Source: Kryptolebias marmoratus (taxonomy: Eukaryota > Chordata > Actinopteri > Cyprinodontiformes > Rivulidae). Taken from it: 64,000 nucleotides of DNA. The notes beneath the pieces were generated by a model. The model was not told where the DNA came from. It worked only from the letters and a program-made list of their open reading frames with translations, and searched no databases. Below, in pieces: positions 38,101-46,110 of the stretch. The number at the start of each line of letters is the position of its first letter. Within the stretch, counting starts at the first letter, position 1. Both the position numbers and the translations under genes were made by a program. The DNA lies in NCBI RefSeq assembly GCF_001649575.2, contig NC_051439.1, positions 3,113,493 to 3,177,492 of the forward strand. The letters run 5' to 3'.

Positions 38101-41100
38101 GTCACATGACCTTCCATGTACCCTTTGACCCCCAGAGATCTCGGCAGCTGGTGTCAGAGTGGAAGCAACGCTCCCTTGAGCTTCGCAGCCAGAGCTCTAG
38201 AGACGATGACGATGGAGTGGATGAAAGAGACCAAGGAGATGTGGGAGGAGCAGCTGCAGGAGTCGGAGAAAACAAGGGAATGCCTTCATCTCTGTATCCC
38301 ACTGTGCAGGCCAGCAACAGTACAGCCATACCGGCTGTAACCAGGATGGCTGTGGCACCCCCCTTAGTTCACATCCCAGAGGAAGCCTCGCGGCCACCAC
38401 CTGTCTCCCCGAAGAGTGCTAAGACAAGAGCCAAGTGGTTGTCACTCACAGAGGGGGGAGGGGTGAAAGAGCAGAAAGAACAGGGGGAAAGAACAGGACC
38501 CATTGCAGTGTCAACTCCCCGTGTACCTAACATACTGCCCAGCCAGCCCCCCAGCCAGCAAAGGGTCACACAGGTGAGACAGAGATCAGAAAATACATAT
38601 TTGTTAACAATCAGAATTACATTATGTTAGGTCTATTAGTAGCTGAGAGTCATCCACAAGGCATACATTGGACTCTATATGTTGCGAGATGTCTTTATTT
38701 AATACTTTGGCATTAACTGTTAGATCATATCCTGTTTATCTGTTGATTGACTAGACAAAACTTAATGAAACTCTCAGAAAGTAATCATTGTATTTACATC
38801 TGATTACATTTTGGAGTTAATCTAATTTAAGATGGGGACCACAGTTATTGAATTGGGCAAACACAAAAATGACTGTAACTTTGCCAGTTTTACAGATACT
38901 AAAATAAAGTTTTAGTGTGGTAGAAGCTGACAGTTATTCACAACACATACTTAAAGCTCTAACACGTCACATGATATCTTGAGATACTGCGTGACATTGC
39001 ACGTTATTTTCAAGATTGGACAAAAACATCTATAACTCCATCATTTCTCATCATCTTATGGTGGCAGGTAATATGCATTCCTTCAAGCGGTGTTGCGCTT
39101 TTAATTTTCAAAAGGAATGCAGCCTTCTAGAAAGATGTTGCTTGGATAGGAGAGCTCTAGCAGCTGCCAAATATAGTTCCTCAGCTCTAACGTGTGTTGT
39201 CAGTAAGCAAAACACTGAAAGAAGCACTTTTCCTGCTCATTTTTTTAATAGACTGAACTCACATTAGTATTTAAACAAGAATTAAAATTTAATAAAGGGA
39301 TATGATGGATGTGTTGCCGCAATCCATTACAGTTTCCTGATGTTGTTTGTACAGTTAGCTGATTCTGGTGTAGATTCTCAGTCATCCAGGCCATGGTAAA
39401 TTCAAAAAAGGTTAAAAAACAAAAACAACTGGACTCGCTTTTTTAACAATAGAGGCTCGTTAGGGTCCTTGTTTGTCTGACTCACTGATGGGCCACTCTG
39501 GTGACATGAGTGCAGGTGTTGCTTGTAGTGAAACTGACTGGGTATGAGGCCTAAAGCTCCATTATACATTTTTGAAAACTTAAATCTGAGACTTCCTCCT
39601 CTGTTCAATGTTGGTTTCTCCCTTTTGACATAGATGGCTTCCTTTACCCCCATCTCTCGAACTATCAAGATCAGCAAGAGATGTGCTACAATTACCACTA
39701 GAACCAAACAAGATAACTTCAGTTTTATTTTCATTGAAGTTAAGAAAATTTGAAGCCATCCAAGCGTTTACCTCAGTAAGGCAGTCTAACAGTGGTTGAA
39801 GTGAGAACTGATGATTGTGCTTCCACTGGAAGTAAATCTGAGTATCATCTGCATAGGAATGAAAAGAAATATTAAATTTTCTAAAAATGGAACCTAAGGG
39901 GAGCATGTAAATGGAATACAACAGAGGTCCAAGAATGGATCCTTGAGGTACTCCACATGTGAGGGGAGCTGAGGGGGAAGTAAATTCTCCGATATTTACT
40001 GAGGTACTCCTATCTGACAGATAAGACCTGAACCAGTCCAGTGCAGAGCCTTTGATACCGCATAAATCAAGTCTGGAGAGCAAAATACTGTGGTCAACTG
40101 TATCAAAGACGTTCTGGTGTTCTGTTTCCACCACTTATTTCAAGTTTAGTGACCGTTTTTACAGACAGAAGCATGGTTGCGCCATGGGATCTCCAGTGTC
40201 ACCGAGTGTGGCCAATCTCTACATGGAGGAAGTGGAGCAGAGAGCCCTGAACTCCTTTGAGGGAGCTACACCAAGCCATTGGTTCAGATATGTGGACGAT
40301 ACCTGGGTCAAAATTCAAGCTAAAGAAGTAGAAGCCTTCACCAGGCACATCAACTCGGTCGACAACAACATCAAGTTTACCAGAGAAGATGCTGACGACA
40401 ATAAGCTGCCTTTCTTGGACTGTCTGGTGCACATGGTAGGAGAGGACAGTCTCAACATTGAAGTCTACAGGAAACCAACCCACACAGATCAGTACCTTCT
40501 GTTTGACTCCCACCATCCTCTGGAACACAAACTCTCTGTAATCAGAACTCTACAGCATCGGGCCGAACACGTCCCCACAAAGACAGAAGGGAAGGAAAAG
40601 GAACAGAAGCACATCAAAAAAGCTCTCCAAACGTGGGTATCCAAATTGGGCTTTTGTCAAGTCAGCTAGGAAATCCACTAAACACACCACGGAACAGAAC
40701 AAAAAAAGGAACAGAGGTAAGAACGTTGTCATTCCTTACATTGCTGGGGTATTCGAGAAACTCAGAAGGATTTTCTCCAAACACAACATCACAGTACATT
40801 TTAAACCCAACAAGACTCTCAGACAGAGGCTGATCCACCCTAAGGACAAAACACCCAAACCCAAACTGAGCGGAGTTGTGTCTGCAGTTCAGTGCGGCGA
40901 AGAATGTCCAGACCTTTATATTGGAGAGACCAAACAACCTCTCCAGAGACGCATGGCTCAACACCGGAGAGCCACCTCTTCTGGACAGGACTCAGCGGTT
41001 CACCTACACCTCAAGGATAAGGGACACTCCTTTGAGGACCAAAATGTTCATATTTTGGACCGAGAAGACAGATAGTTCGACAGATGAGGGTAAAGGAAGC

Positions 41101-42412
41101 CATCTATGTCAAAAGGGAGAAACCAATATTGAACAGAGGAGGAGGTCTCAGATTTCAGATTTCAAAAACATAATGGAGCTTTAGGCCTGATACCGAGTCA
41201 GTTTCACTCCAATAAACACCTGCACTCATGTGACAAGAGTGGCCCATCAGTAAGTCAGACAAACAAGGACCCTAACGAGCCTCTATTGTTAAAAGAGCGA
41301 GAACAATTTGTAAGCAATCCAGTTTACATCACATCTCAGCTTTTAAAGCTCAACTCCACACTCTCTATTTCTGATCTGAGAAAGCTCCTCGGATGAGAAG
41401 CAAAACGTCTTCAACTACAGAATAGAAATCCAGTTAATTTTTGTTTTTTAACCTTTTTTGAATTTACTGTTAGCTGATGTTAGCATTAGCAACTGCTTTT
41501 TTGAATGCATTCTGATGAGATTTTTTTTCCCTTCAGGTTATAGCCATGTCAAAACAGCAGGGTCATGGACCTTCCTCCACTAAAACATCAGAAGGTGGCT
41601 CCTCCTCTGGCGGTGGCTCAAACTGCTCCGAGTCACCATATTACCACATCCCATCTGATCGAGACAGCTGCACAGGAAGCAACCCAGGGAGTGGGAGCAT
41701 TGTCACAATTGACGCTCACGCCCCTCACCATCCGGTGGTGCGCGTGTCGGCCAGTAACGGCAAGCCATGGGAGTGGAGGAACACCATCAGTGGCAACATG
41801 ATGGCCTCTGATGCAACGGGTGACAAACATCGCATGGCGCTGCAGCGACAGGACAATGTTAGCCACTACAGGGACTACCGAACGCTCCCAGTGAAAACAG
41901 ACTCGCTCTGCTCGTCCATGACCAGTGAGAGCACCGAAGGAGGAGCAGAGCTGCCGCCCCCACCCCTCCCCACCGCCTCCTCCCCCCTGCCTCCTCCACC
42001 TCAGCTATCATCATCCCCTCTTCCACCACCACCACCCCCTCAGTCATCTTCCTCCCCCTTGCCTCCCCCTCATATGCCTCCACCTCCCCTTCTGGTACCG
42101 TCCTCCCAAATGCCCCCACCTCCTCACCCCTCTCCTCACCCCTCAACCTCCCATATGCCCCTACCTCCTCACCCGTCCTCTTCCCCTCTGCCTCCCCCCC
42201 CTCATCCCTTGTCCTCCTCCATGCCTCTGCCTCCTCACCCATCCTGCTCCGGCATGCTCCCTCCACCTCCCCACCCTGACCTGCTGATAGATGGCCATGG
42301 TCAGGCCCTGTCGCGCTCCTCCACCCTGCCTCGCCGGCCTTCTGTGTCTGCCCGTAGCCATGCCGAGCAGGAGCACTACTACAAGGCCTTGCAGAATGAG
42401 AGGATGTTATAG
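25349..42412 (+). CDS. plppr3: plppr3: phospholipid phosphatase-related protein type 3 (whole coding span)
   Basis: Eight coding exons join in frame to about 849 residues. The protein belongs to the plasticity-related (PLPPR) branch of lipid phosphate phosphatases. These are six-pass membrane proteins of neurons that act in axon and filopodium growth and in lysophospholipid signalling, probably without enzyme activity. Features by residue: start [20 protein letters not shown]; membrane segments near 28-46, 72-98, 134-154, 203-220, 231-250 and 261-280; PSQH at 202-205 in place of the phosphatase PSGH; and [12 protein letters not shown] at 249-260 in place of SRxxxxxHxxxD, so the conserved SR and aligned His are lost. 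The cytosolic tail has [22 protein letters not shown] and [15 protein letters not shown], which identify PLPPR3 rather than PLPPR4. It is longer than the mammalian protein because of a proline-rich block. Which teleost duplicate (a or b) cannot be told. Confidence 0.95.
25594..25779 (+). CDS. plppr3: plppr3 coding exon 2
   Basis: 62 residues, phase 0 to phase 0, after CTCCCCAG and before GTAAGT. It codes the first membrane segment ([18 protein letters not shown]), the extracellular [12 protein letters not shown] stretch and the second membrane segment ([19 protein letters not shown]). The intron before it is only 164 bp. Confidence 0.96.
26054..26106. repeat. (TA)n microsatellite
   Basis: About 26 TA units in plppr3 intron 3. 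Confidence 0.95.
26110..26780 (-). mobile_element. Decayed LINE reverse transcriptase fragment, antisense
   Basis: The minus strand reads an RT-like order: a decayed CGVPQ-like block (around 26630), an LFTLYMFPLG-like block, a Y-x-DD-TQLY catalytic box near 26525, and [19 protein letters not shown] near 26400-26450. It is the same LINE type as the fragment at 39667-40111. Many stops. Confidence 0.65.
26906..27666. mobile_element. Family B MITE, long copy
   Basis: The left arm GGATAGTCTTGCCATTTTTG through CAAATAGTTATCAACAGTTA matches the complement of the right arm (AACTATTTGAAAGGACATTA through GACTATCCCTTTAA). The interior of about 550 bp includes CCACCAGGAGTTGAGTAAAC, shared in part with 15295-15640. 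Confidence 0.7.
27667..28514. other. plppr3 intron 3, remainder
   Basis: No coding signal. A (CA)n tract lies at 28225-28246. It ends with TTTTTCTCTTTGTTTTCATT-ATGTAG as acceptor. Confidence 0.5.
28515..28644 (+). CDS. plppr3: plppr3 coding exon 3
   Basis: 43 residues plus one base (phase 1). It codes the end of membrane segment 2 ([15 protein letters not shown]), then the cytosolic loop [20 protein letters not shown], almost invariant in the PLPPR3 family. Donor GTGCGT. The canonical phosphatase C1 motif KxxxxxxRP is not present in this loop. Confidence 0.96.
28695..29108 (-). repeat. Family A dispersed repeat, copy 5 (antisense)
   Basis: One reverse unit: ACCAATGGGCAATTTTTAAT, CAAATTCAAGTTGGCTGCC, AATCAGTTTTACAGCTATCG and AATTTGAGGTGGTAGTAG. 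It ends in the terminal GGCAGTGGGTAGTAGGCATT plus palindrome. It starts about 50 bp after the donor of plppr3 coding exon 3. Confidence 0.8.
29109..29552. other. plppr3 intron 4, remainder
   Basis: AT-rich, no feature. It ends in CTTACCTCTCTCCCTCAG, a strong acceptor. Confidence 0.45.
29553..29748 (+). CDS. plppr3: plppr3 coding exon 4
   Basis: Completes the split Gly codon and codes [20 protein letters not shown] (membrane segment 3), then an extracellular loop with [14 protein letters not shown] (an N-x-T glycosylation site at NYT) and [10 protein letters not shown]. It ends in phase 2 before GTAAAG. The in-frame Met at 29474 is intronic. Confidence 0.96.
29900..30224 (-). repeat. Family A dispersed repeat, copy 6 (antisense)
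   Basis: Reverse unit with CATCTACAATTAACTTTTAG, CCAATTCAAGATGGTTGCCC, ATGTTATGTGGTAGTAGCTG and GATCTTTGTTTAAAACTCAG. Its terminal end is lost at the Tc1-like element that begins at 30225. Confidence 0.75.
30225..31365. mobile_element. Full-length but dead Tc1-like transposon
   Basis: The inverted ends AGTGGGGAAATAATTATTTG and CCCCCACT (preceded by TATAATTATTTC) delimit 1,141 bp, the usual length for Tc1 elements. Both ends share the ATTTGATCCCCTGCTGATTT / AAATCAGCAGGAGATCAT motif, and the left end repeats TATTTGATCCCC about 180 bp in, as in the IR/DR arrangement. Coding remnants near 30900-31010 (CAATCACCCAAAACATAGTG, AGACCTCAGTCCTGCAGAAA) match DDE-domain DNA. Multiple stops. Confidence 0.85.
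31366..31879. other. plppr3 intron 5, nothing recognised
   Basis: AT-rich, no coding signal. Confidence 0.4.
31880..32130 (+). repeat. Family D dispersed repeat, copy 1
   Basis: Shares TTAAAAGTTCAGCACATTCA, an AGATGGGTGGTATGACTTTT-like block, and ACATTGTTCTC-TTCGAAATCTGCTTTG with 33057-33295 and 58625-58967. Confidence 0.6.
32300..32632 (-). repeat. Family A dispersed repeat, copy 7 (antisense), next to an exon
   Basis: A complete reverse unit from TTTGTCTGTCTGTTAGCAAA through TTGAAGATGGCTGCC to the terminal GGCGGACAATATGCATTCC. It ends about 52 bp before the acceptor of plppr3 coding exon 5, so that intron's branch-point region is squeezed against the repeat. Confidence 0.82.
32685..32742 (+). 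CDS. plppr3: plppr3 coding exon 5 (58 bp)
   Basis: Completes the split Arg codon and codes [19 protein letters not shown], ending in phase 0 before GTAAGC. It contains PSQH, the counterpart of the phosphatase C2 motif PSGH with Gly replaced by Gln and His kept, and the start of membrane segment 4. Acceptor TTTTTTCTCTTAG. Confidence 0.96.
33057..33295 (+). repeat. Family D dispersed repeat, copy 2
   Basis: Has GTTCAGCTCATTCAAGAGAT, then CATTGTTCTCTTTTAAATCTG, then a degenerate array of CTACTTTTAGCTAATCTTTT-type units. Confidence 0.6.
33300..33800 (-). mobile_element. RTE/Rex3-like LINE 3' fragment, antisense
   Basis: The minus frame 33370-33555 encodes [20 protein letters not shown] and [20 protein letters not shown], the characteristic C-terminus of fish RTE/Rex3-type LINEs. 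Further upstream fragments continue to about 33800 with stops. The 3' end (33300-33340) reads as the complement of the usual CTATCTATTTTCTACCACTTATC tail. In plppr3 intron 6. Confidence 0.8.
34318..34440 (+). repeat. Family D dispersed repeat, short copy 3
   Basis: Carries TAGCATTTTGCTAATTTTAG and CTTTTAGTTAG, the array part of family D only. Confidence 0.4.
34441..36711. other. plppr3 intron 6, no gene recognised
   Basis: 35620-36400 differs in composition (more GC, CCTCAGGGTTCCCTAGGTCC), suggesting an old mobile-element insert, but I cannot name it. The intron ends TTTCTCATTGAAG. Confidence 0.35.
36712..36885 (+). CDS. plppr3: plppr3 coding exon 6
   Basis: 58 residues, phase 0 to 0, donor GTTAGT. 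It codes [16 protein letters not shown] (an extracellular-side NAS and an NST sequon), membrane segment 5 ([15 protein letters not shown]), the degenerate C3 site [16 protein letters not shown], and the start of membrane segment 6. The phosphatase Ser-Arg is Thr-Gln and the aligned catalytic His is Ser. This pattern is shared with mammalian PLPPR3. Confidence 0.96.
36886..37724. other. plppr3 intron 7
   Basis: No repeats or genes recognised; T-tracts near 37300. It ends TTTCCTCTCTTAG. Confidence 0.45.
37725..38573 (+). CDS. plppr3: plppr3 coding exon 7 (cytosolic tail)
   Basis: 283 residues, phase 0 to 0, between CTCTTAG and GTGAGA. It completes membrane segment 6 (AVYAVGNF), then the tail: ALRVL-like [73 protein letters not shown], a short acidic run ([14 protein letters not shown]), [16 protein letters not shown] and [12 protein letters not shown]. 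The long glutamate box of mammalian PLPPR3 is reduced to about a dozen mixed residues. An overlapping antisense frame (37721-38095) is a shadow. Confidence 0.95.
38610..39112 (-). repeat. Family A dispersed repeat, copy 8 (antisense)
   Basis: Begins within about 40 bp of the donor of coding exon 7 and holds roughly one and a half reverse units: TAGTAGCTGAGAGTCATCC, then a complete unit ending GGCAGGTAATATGCATTCC. Confidence 0.8.
39370..39666 (-). mobile_element. Penelope-like element 3' tail, inverted
   Basis: This is the reverse complement of 41071-41468: TAACAATAGAGGCTCGTTAG, CACTGATGGGCCACTCT, TTGACATAGATGGCTTCC, with the outer end GGTAAATTCAAAAAAGGTTA. It includes the last codons of the endonuclease. 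It lacks an internal stretch of about 130 bp that the + copy has. Confidence 0.82.
39667..40111 (-). mobile_element. LINE reverse transcriptase fragment, antisense
   Basis: The minus frame gives [51 protein letters not shown], the catalytic [10 protein letters not shown] box and [21 protein letters not shown] domains of a jockey/L2-group LINE. The frame is unbroken across this part but truncated at both ends. Its C-terminal continuation (39580-39666) runs into Penelope sequence, so the predicted protein is a chimera. Confidence 0.88.
40112..41468 (+). mobile_element. Penelope-like element: RT plus GIY-YIG endonuclease, 5'-truncated
   Basis: The frame 40052-40669 encodes the Penelope-type [22 protein letters not shown], the catalytic [19 protein letters not shown] and [18 protein letters not shown]. 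Further frames give [13 protein letters not shown] and, at 40878-41075, the endonuclease [20 protein letters not shown] with the YIG core and conserved Arg. A frameshift near 40625 and a stop at 41073 kill it. The fish type is probably Neptune-like, by resemblance. The tail ends at TTTTTTGAATTTACTG, 68 bp before the acceptor of plppr3 coding exon 8. Confidence 0.9.
41537..42412 (+). CDS. plppr3: plppr3 coding exon 8 (terminal, proline-rich)
   Basis: 291 residues from the CCCTTCAG acceptor to the TAG at 42410. It opens VIAMSKQQ, as in PLPPR3/4, then a Ser/Gly-rich stretch, [20 protein letters not shown] and GKPWEWRN (diagnostic for PLPPR3). From 41951 to 42277 (residues about 697-805) the frame holds some 110 residues dominated by PLPPPP and MPLPPHP units separated by Ser runs. 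The C-terminus is [20 protein letters not shown], ending ALQNERML. The proline block could be a ligand for SH3, WW or profilin domains. That is inference. Confidence 0.95.
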   Translation, partial: VIAMSKQQGHGPSSTKTSEGGSSSGGGSNCSESPYYHIPSDRDSCTGSNPGSGSIVTIDAHAPHHPVVRVSASNGKPWEWRNTISGNMMASDATGDKHRMALQRQDNVSHYRDYRTLPVKTDSLCSSMTSESTEGGAELPPPPLPTASSPLPPPPQLSSSPLPPPPPPQSSSSPLPPPHMPPPPLLVPSSQMPPPPHPSPHPSTSHMPLPPHPSSSPLPPPPHPLSSSMPLPPHPSCSGMLPPPPHPDLLIDGHGQALSRSSTLPRRPSVSARSHAEQEHYYKALQNERML

Positions 42413-42830
42413 TAAACTGGAAAGACATCATTACAATATGGGAAAAATGAGAACAAACTGGAAAAGACAGTTAAACAAAGTCATGACAGGTCAAAAGAGA
42501 TTACTTCTGAAAAAAAAAAAGAGACAAGAAGGTTTAAAGCTATTGAAAAGGCTGAAGACCTTTGGGAGGCCTGTCAGCTTACTAACTCTGCAGGGAATCT
42601 GTTTTTTGTTCCTTTCTCACACACACTGCCACAGTACCTGCCATTACTGGAAAAAGACTCAACATGACAAGAAAGGGGAATGAAAGAAAAACCAACTAGG
42701 AAAATCATGATTCGCCTCTGGTTTTTACCAACCCCTGAGTTTCTTTAAGACACATTCATAAAAAGGATGAAGAGACTGCATTTAAAGAAGGATATCACAA
42801 TAAATGACTGCTACATTTAGCGTCCTTGGA
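42413..42830 (+). other. plppr3: Probable plppr3 3' UTR
   Basis: Follows the stop with non-repeat sequence. A perfect AATAAA at 42799-42804 is the first canonical poly(A) signal. The real end could be further downstream (AAATAAAAG near 43507). Confidence 0.45.
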
Positions 42831-42973
42831 GAGAGGGGATAGCACTGAGAAAACAACTACAGGCAATACTAGCTCATCTGAAACCAGCTATCATACACTA
42901 AGAACTTCATCATTTATCCAGCTGAAGCACTCTTATGTAAAACAACAGCTAAGAAGTTAAATCAACAAGAGAT

Positions 42974-43675
42974 TTAAAAGAATAGTGTGATCACTTTTGA
43001 AGTGATGTTCTGACAAATATTGACGAATAGTTAGTACTATATCAGCTGCGACATTAGTCATAGAGCACAGAGTATGAAGAAAAGGGCAGAAGGTTGTGTC
43101 CAGGCTAGGCTAATGGCTCGCCTGCCAAACAAAGGTTGTTTTTGTTTATAATTTTTCAGGCTGATAACACAATTCTTTCTCAAAAACAACTGACTAGTGT
43201 AAAAAAATGCTACATTAGCTAATATTAAATTGTCACTGATTTCTCAGCCAAACACAGTCTGGTACTGTTTGAATGTCAGTCTCCTAAGGCAGCTGAATGT
43301 TTTATTTCTGTAAGAGTTGAGTAAATTTGAACTCAGCAGATGTCCTGATTGGGTGAACTGATATATTCAACACGGATGTCGTTCGGCTACAAAAAAACAG
43401 CAATTAAATCCAATAAGTGTCATTTCAAAGTAAATGTTTAGTATCAGCTAATGTAATGTTTTTTCACACTGGTGTGAAATTTTTGAGACAAAGTTGTTTT
43501 ATGAGCCTAAGAAATTAAATAAAAGTGGCCCTGTGTCTTGGCTAGATGAAAATCCCTAGATGAAGACTTTTGTTCTTTTCTTCATACTACATGTTCTGTT
43601 AATGATGTACAGTGATAACTATTCATAACTATTTGATAGAATATCACTTTTAAAATCACCAGTCTATCCCACTAA
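42974..43675. mobile_element. Family B MITE, long copy
   Basis: Ends TTAAAAGAATAGTGTGATCA and ACCAGTCTATCCCACTAAAA are inverted, with arms continuing through TTTTGAAGTGATGTTCTG and its complement. Interior similar to 26906-27666. Confidence 0.7.
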
Positions 43676-44619
43676 AAGCAGTATCCACCATTAACAAAAG
43701 CATGAGAGTTTTTACCCCACTAAATAAATGAACAGAATGGGGAGTTTTATTTTTGATTTTGAGTGAGTTTATCAGTATCCACCAGAAAGAATCGGCTCAG
43801 GAAGGAGTGTTTCTGGGTGCTAAAGAAGATGGCAGCCTAAGGAGGATCATGCAACGTTGGGCACAGCCTGAACAGAGGTCACCAAATGGATTACTGTTGG
43901 AAACACAAAAGGCAATAGACTGGAGAGATTTGTTTCTAAAATGGAAGAGAGCAGTGAGGCCACATGACACAAAGAGCCAGGCAGAAGTTCCCTCTTTGCT
44001 GCATGGTAAACCTGCCATGGAACAGAGCTTGAAGCTGCACTGAGGAGATTAGGATATGTTTATGAAGGCAGGATAGCACCCTCCTCTCATTGGGCCCTTT
44101 GGCAAACCACGGTAGTGACAGGGATGTCAGTGGTGAGATGCCGAGCCAATGGTGATGCTCAGCATCAGTTCCAGCGTGTTGATTAAAGAAGGTGAGGAAC
44201 AGATGTAGCTAACTGGCTATATAGGACAGGAATGAATCATTTCTAGGAACTTCTTTTGAGTTTTCTGGTTGTAAAAAGATGGAAAAGAATTGTTTTCATG
44301 CATTCTTGTTTTATATGCCATAATGTCAGGTAAACCCAAATCTGTTTATCCACAATTGATACACTTTGTTTCAGTTCGGACTCCATGTATCCGACCATCC
44401 GTTGTCTGTTGTTATTTGTCTTTTGTAGGTCATGACAAAATGCCACTTTTATTAACCCTTTAAAAAGAATGTCTTATTTGGAAGTGAGAATGGTGGGAAA
44501 TAAGCAAATGATAAATTGTGTCAATGCACCTTAGGTTAAAACTCATGTTACTTATTGCTTCTACTGCTCAGATTAAAACCTGTTGTAAAATAGGTTTCAT
44601 TCCTCCATTATCTGTTGCT
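43676..44619. other. Intergenic with one unassigned 96-residue open frame
   Basis: The + frame at 43753-44043 encodes 96 residues (basic, with RRIMQRWAQPEQRSPNGLLL) that I cannot place. The sequence is not an obvious repeat and ends near a GTGAGG. It could be a decayed exon, extended 3' UTR or chance. No function is proposed. Confidence 0.3.
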
Positions 44620-45240
44620 TGTTTCAGAGTCAGGTTGCCGGGAAGCACAGAGACCCAAACATTTCTTTCCACAGCCACTTCTTCCAGCTCTTTTGGGAGG
44701 ATTCCAAGGCTTTCCCATGCCATCCAATAGACTTGGTCTCTCAAGCTTGTCCTGGGTCTTCCCCGGGGTCTCTACCCAGTTGAATATGCCTGGAATACCT
44801 CCTTAGGGGGGCATTCAAGGAGCATACTTACCAGATGCCTGAAACACCTCAACTGGCTCTTTTTGATGTGGAGGAGCAGTAGCTCTACTCCTAGTCTCCT
44901 CCGGATAGCCAAACCTCTCACTGTAACTCCAAAGGAGAGCCCAGCCACCCTGCAGAGAAAATTCATTTTAACCTTCTGTATCTTCAGTCTCATTCTTTTG
45001 GTCACTACCCAGAGTTCATGACCATAAGTGATGGTATGAATGTAGATTGACTGGTAAACAAAGAGCTTTGCCTTGCAGCTCAGCTCCCTGTTCACTACAA
45101 CTAACTGGTGCAGTGTATGGAATATTTCAGAAGCTGCACCAATCCGTCTGTCGATGTCACACTGCATTCTTCCCTCACTCATGAACAAAACCCTTAGACA
45201 CCAAAACTCCTTCACTTGAGAAGGCACCTAACTCCAGAGC
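44620..45240 (-). mobile_element. RTE/Rex3-like LINE 3' fragment, antisense
   Basis: The minus frame 44772-45227 is open for 151 residues: SEGRMQCDIDRRIGAASEIF, SCKAKLFVYQSIYIHTITYG, HELWVVTKRMRLKIQKVKMN, FLCRVAGLSFGVTVRGLAIR and LRCFRHLVSMLLECPPKEVF, the RT C-terminal half of RTE/Rex3-type LINEs. The part below 44772 continues with stops. Same family and orientation as 33300-33800. Confidence 0.85.
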
Positions 45241-45574
45241 CGAAGAGGGCAGTCCACTCTTTTTGTGACTGAGGGCCAAAAACTATTAAAATAGGTTATT
45301 TACCTAAAACAGAAGATACCTCAGATTTCACTAGTTCAAAGAAAATTATAAACAAAACAGTGTTCATTATTGATTATTTGAATGAATTCTTTTAGATCTC
45401 ATGCAACATATTGCAACCTATTGTGTTTCATTTTGATTTAATTTTTCGCTTCAGTTACATTAAGCATGTCCACAATAACACTTGTCTCTAGAAATAAACA
45501 GGTCTAGTTCAAGTCTGATAACATTCAAATCAAATCAAATCCATATTGTTTCAATGCAAAATAAAGATCAAACA

Positions 45575-46110
45575 TTCTTTAAAAGAACGCATATCACCCA
45601 CCGTTTTCCATGTCAGAGTGTTAGACTAGAATCAGAAAGTTGTAGCTGTTTTGGTCGAACCATGAAAATAATGTTATGCACAATCTCATGCAATATTGTG
45701 TTAATTTACATTCAGAGTATGTGTTGTGACTTTCAGCTACAACCACACTAAATTTTAGATAAATATCTACAAAACTGCCTGAGTTATGGGTAGTTTTGTG
45801 TTGCCTCATATTGATTAGCTGTGGTGGCCATCTTGAATTGGAATGACTCCAAAAAGTAATAATTTATAGAAGTACATTCAGTGATTATTTCCTGAAAGTT
45901 TCTTTAAAATTTATTCACTGTTTGATGAGCTATTTTGCTATGAGACAGTTAATGCTAAACTTTTAAGCAAAGATCTCATGCAATGAGTAGCACTTGGAGT
46001 ATGTGTTGTGAATGACTCTCAGCTACAACCATGTCAAATTGTAATACAATATCTGTAAAATTGACTAATTATAGCCATTTTTATGTTTTCCTATATCAGT
46101 GATATTCAGT
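45575..46110 (+). repeat. Family A dispersed repeat, copy 9
   Basis: Starts at the decayed palindrome (ACATTCTTTAAAAGAACGCA), followed by the terminal leader ATCACCCACCG. One full unit follows (GTGGCCATCTTGAATTGGAA, TACATTCAGTGATTATTTCC) and part of a second, starting GCAAAGATCTCATGCAATGA. Confidence 0.85.

Noticed and set aside
39580..40134. Single 184-residue protein
   Set aside because: It is a chimera: LINE reverse transcriptase running into inverted Penelope tail sequence out of that element's frame.
41859..42431. 190-residue antisense frame over the last plppr3 exon
   Set aside because: A shadow of the proline-rich repeats (Gly/Glu/Arg-rich on the other strand).
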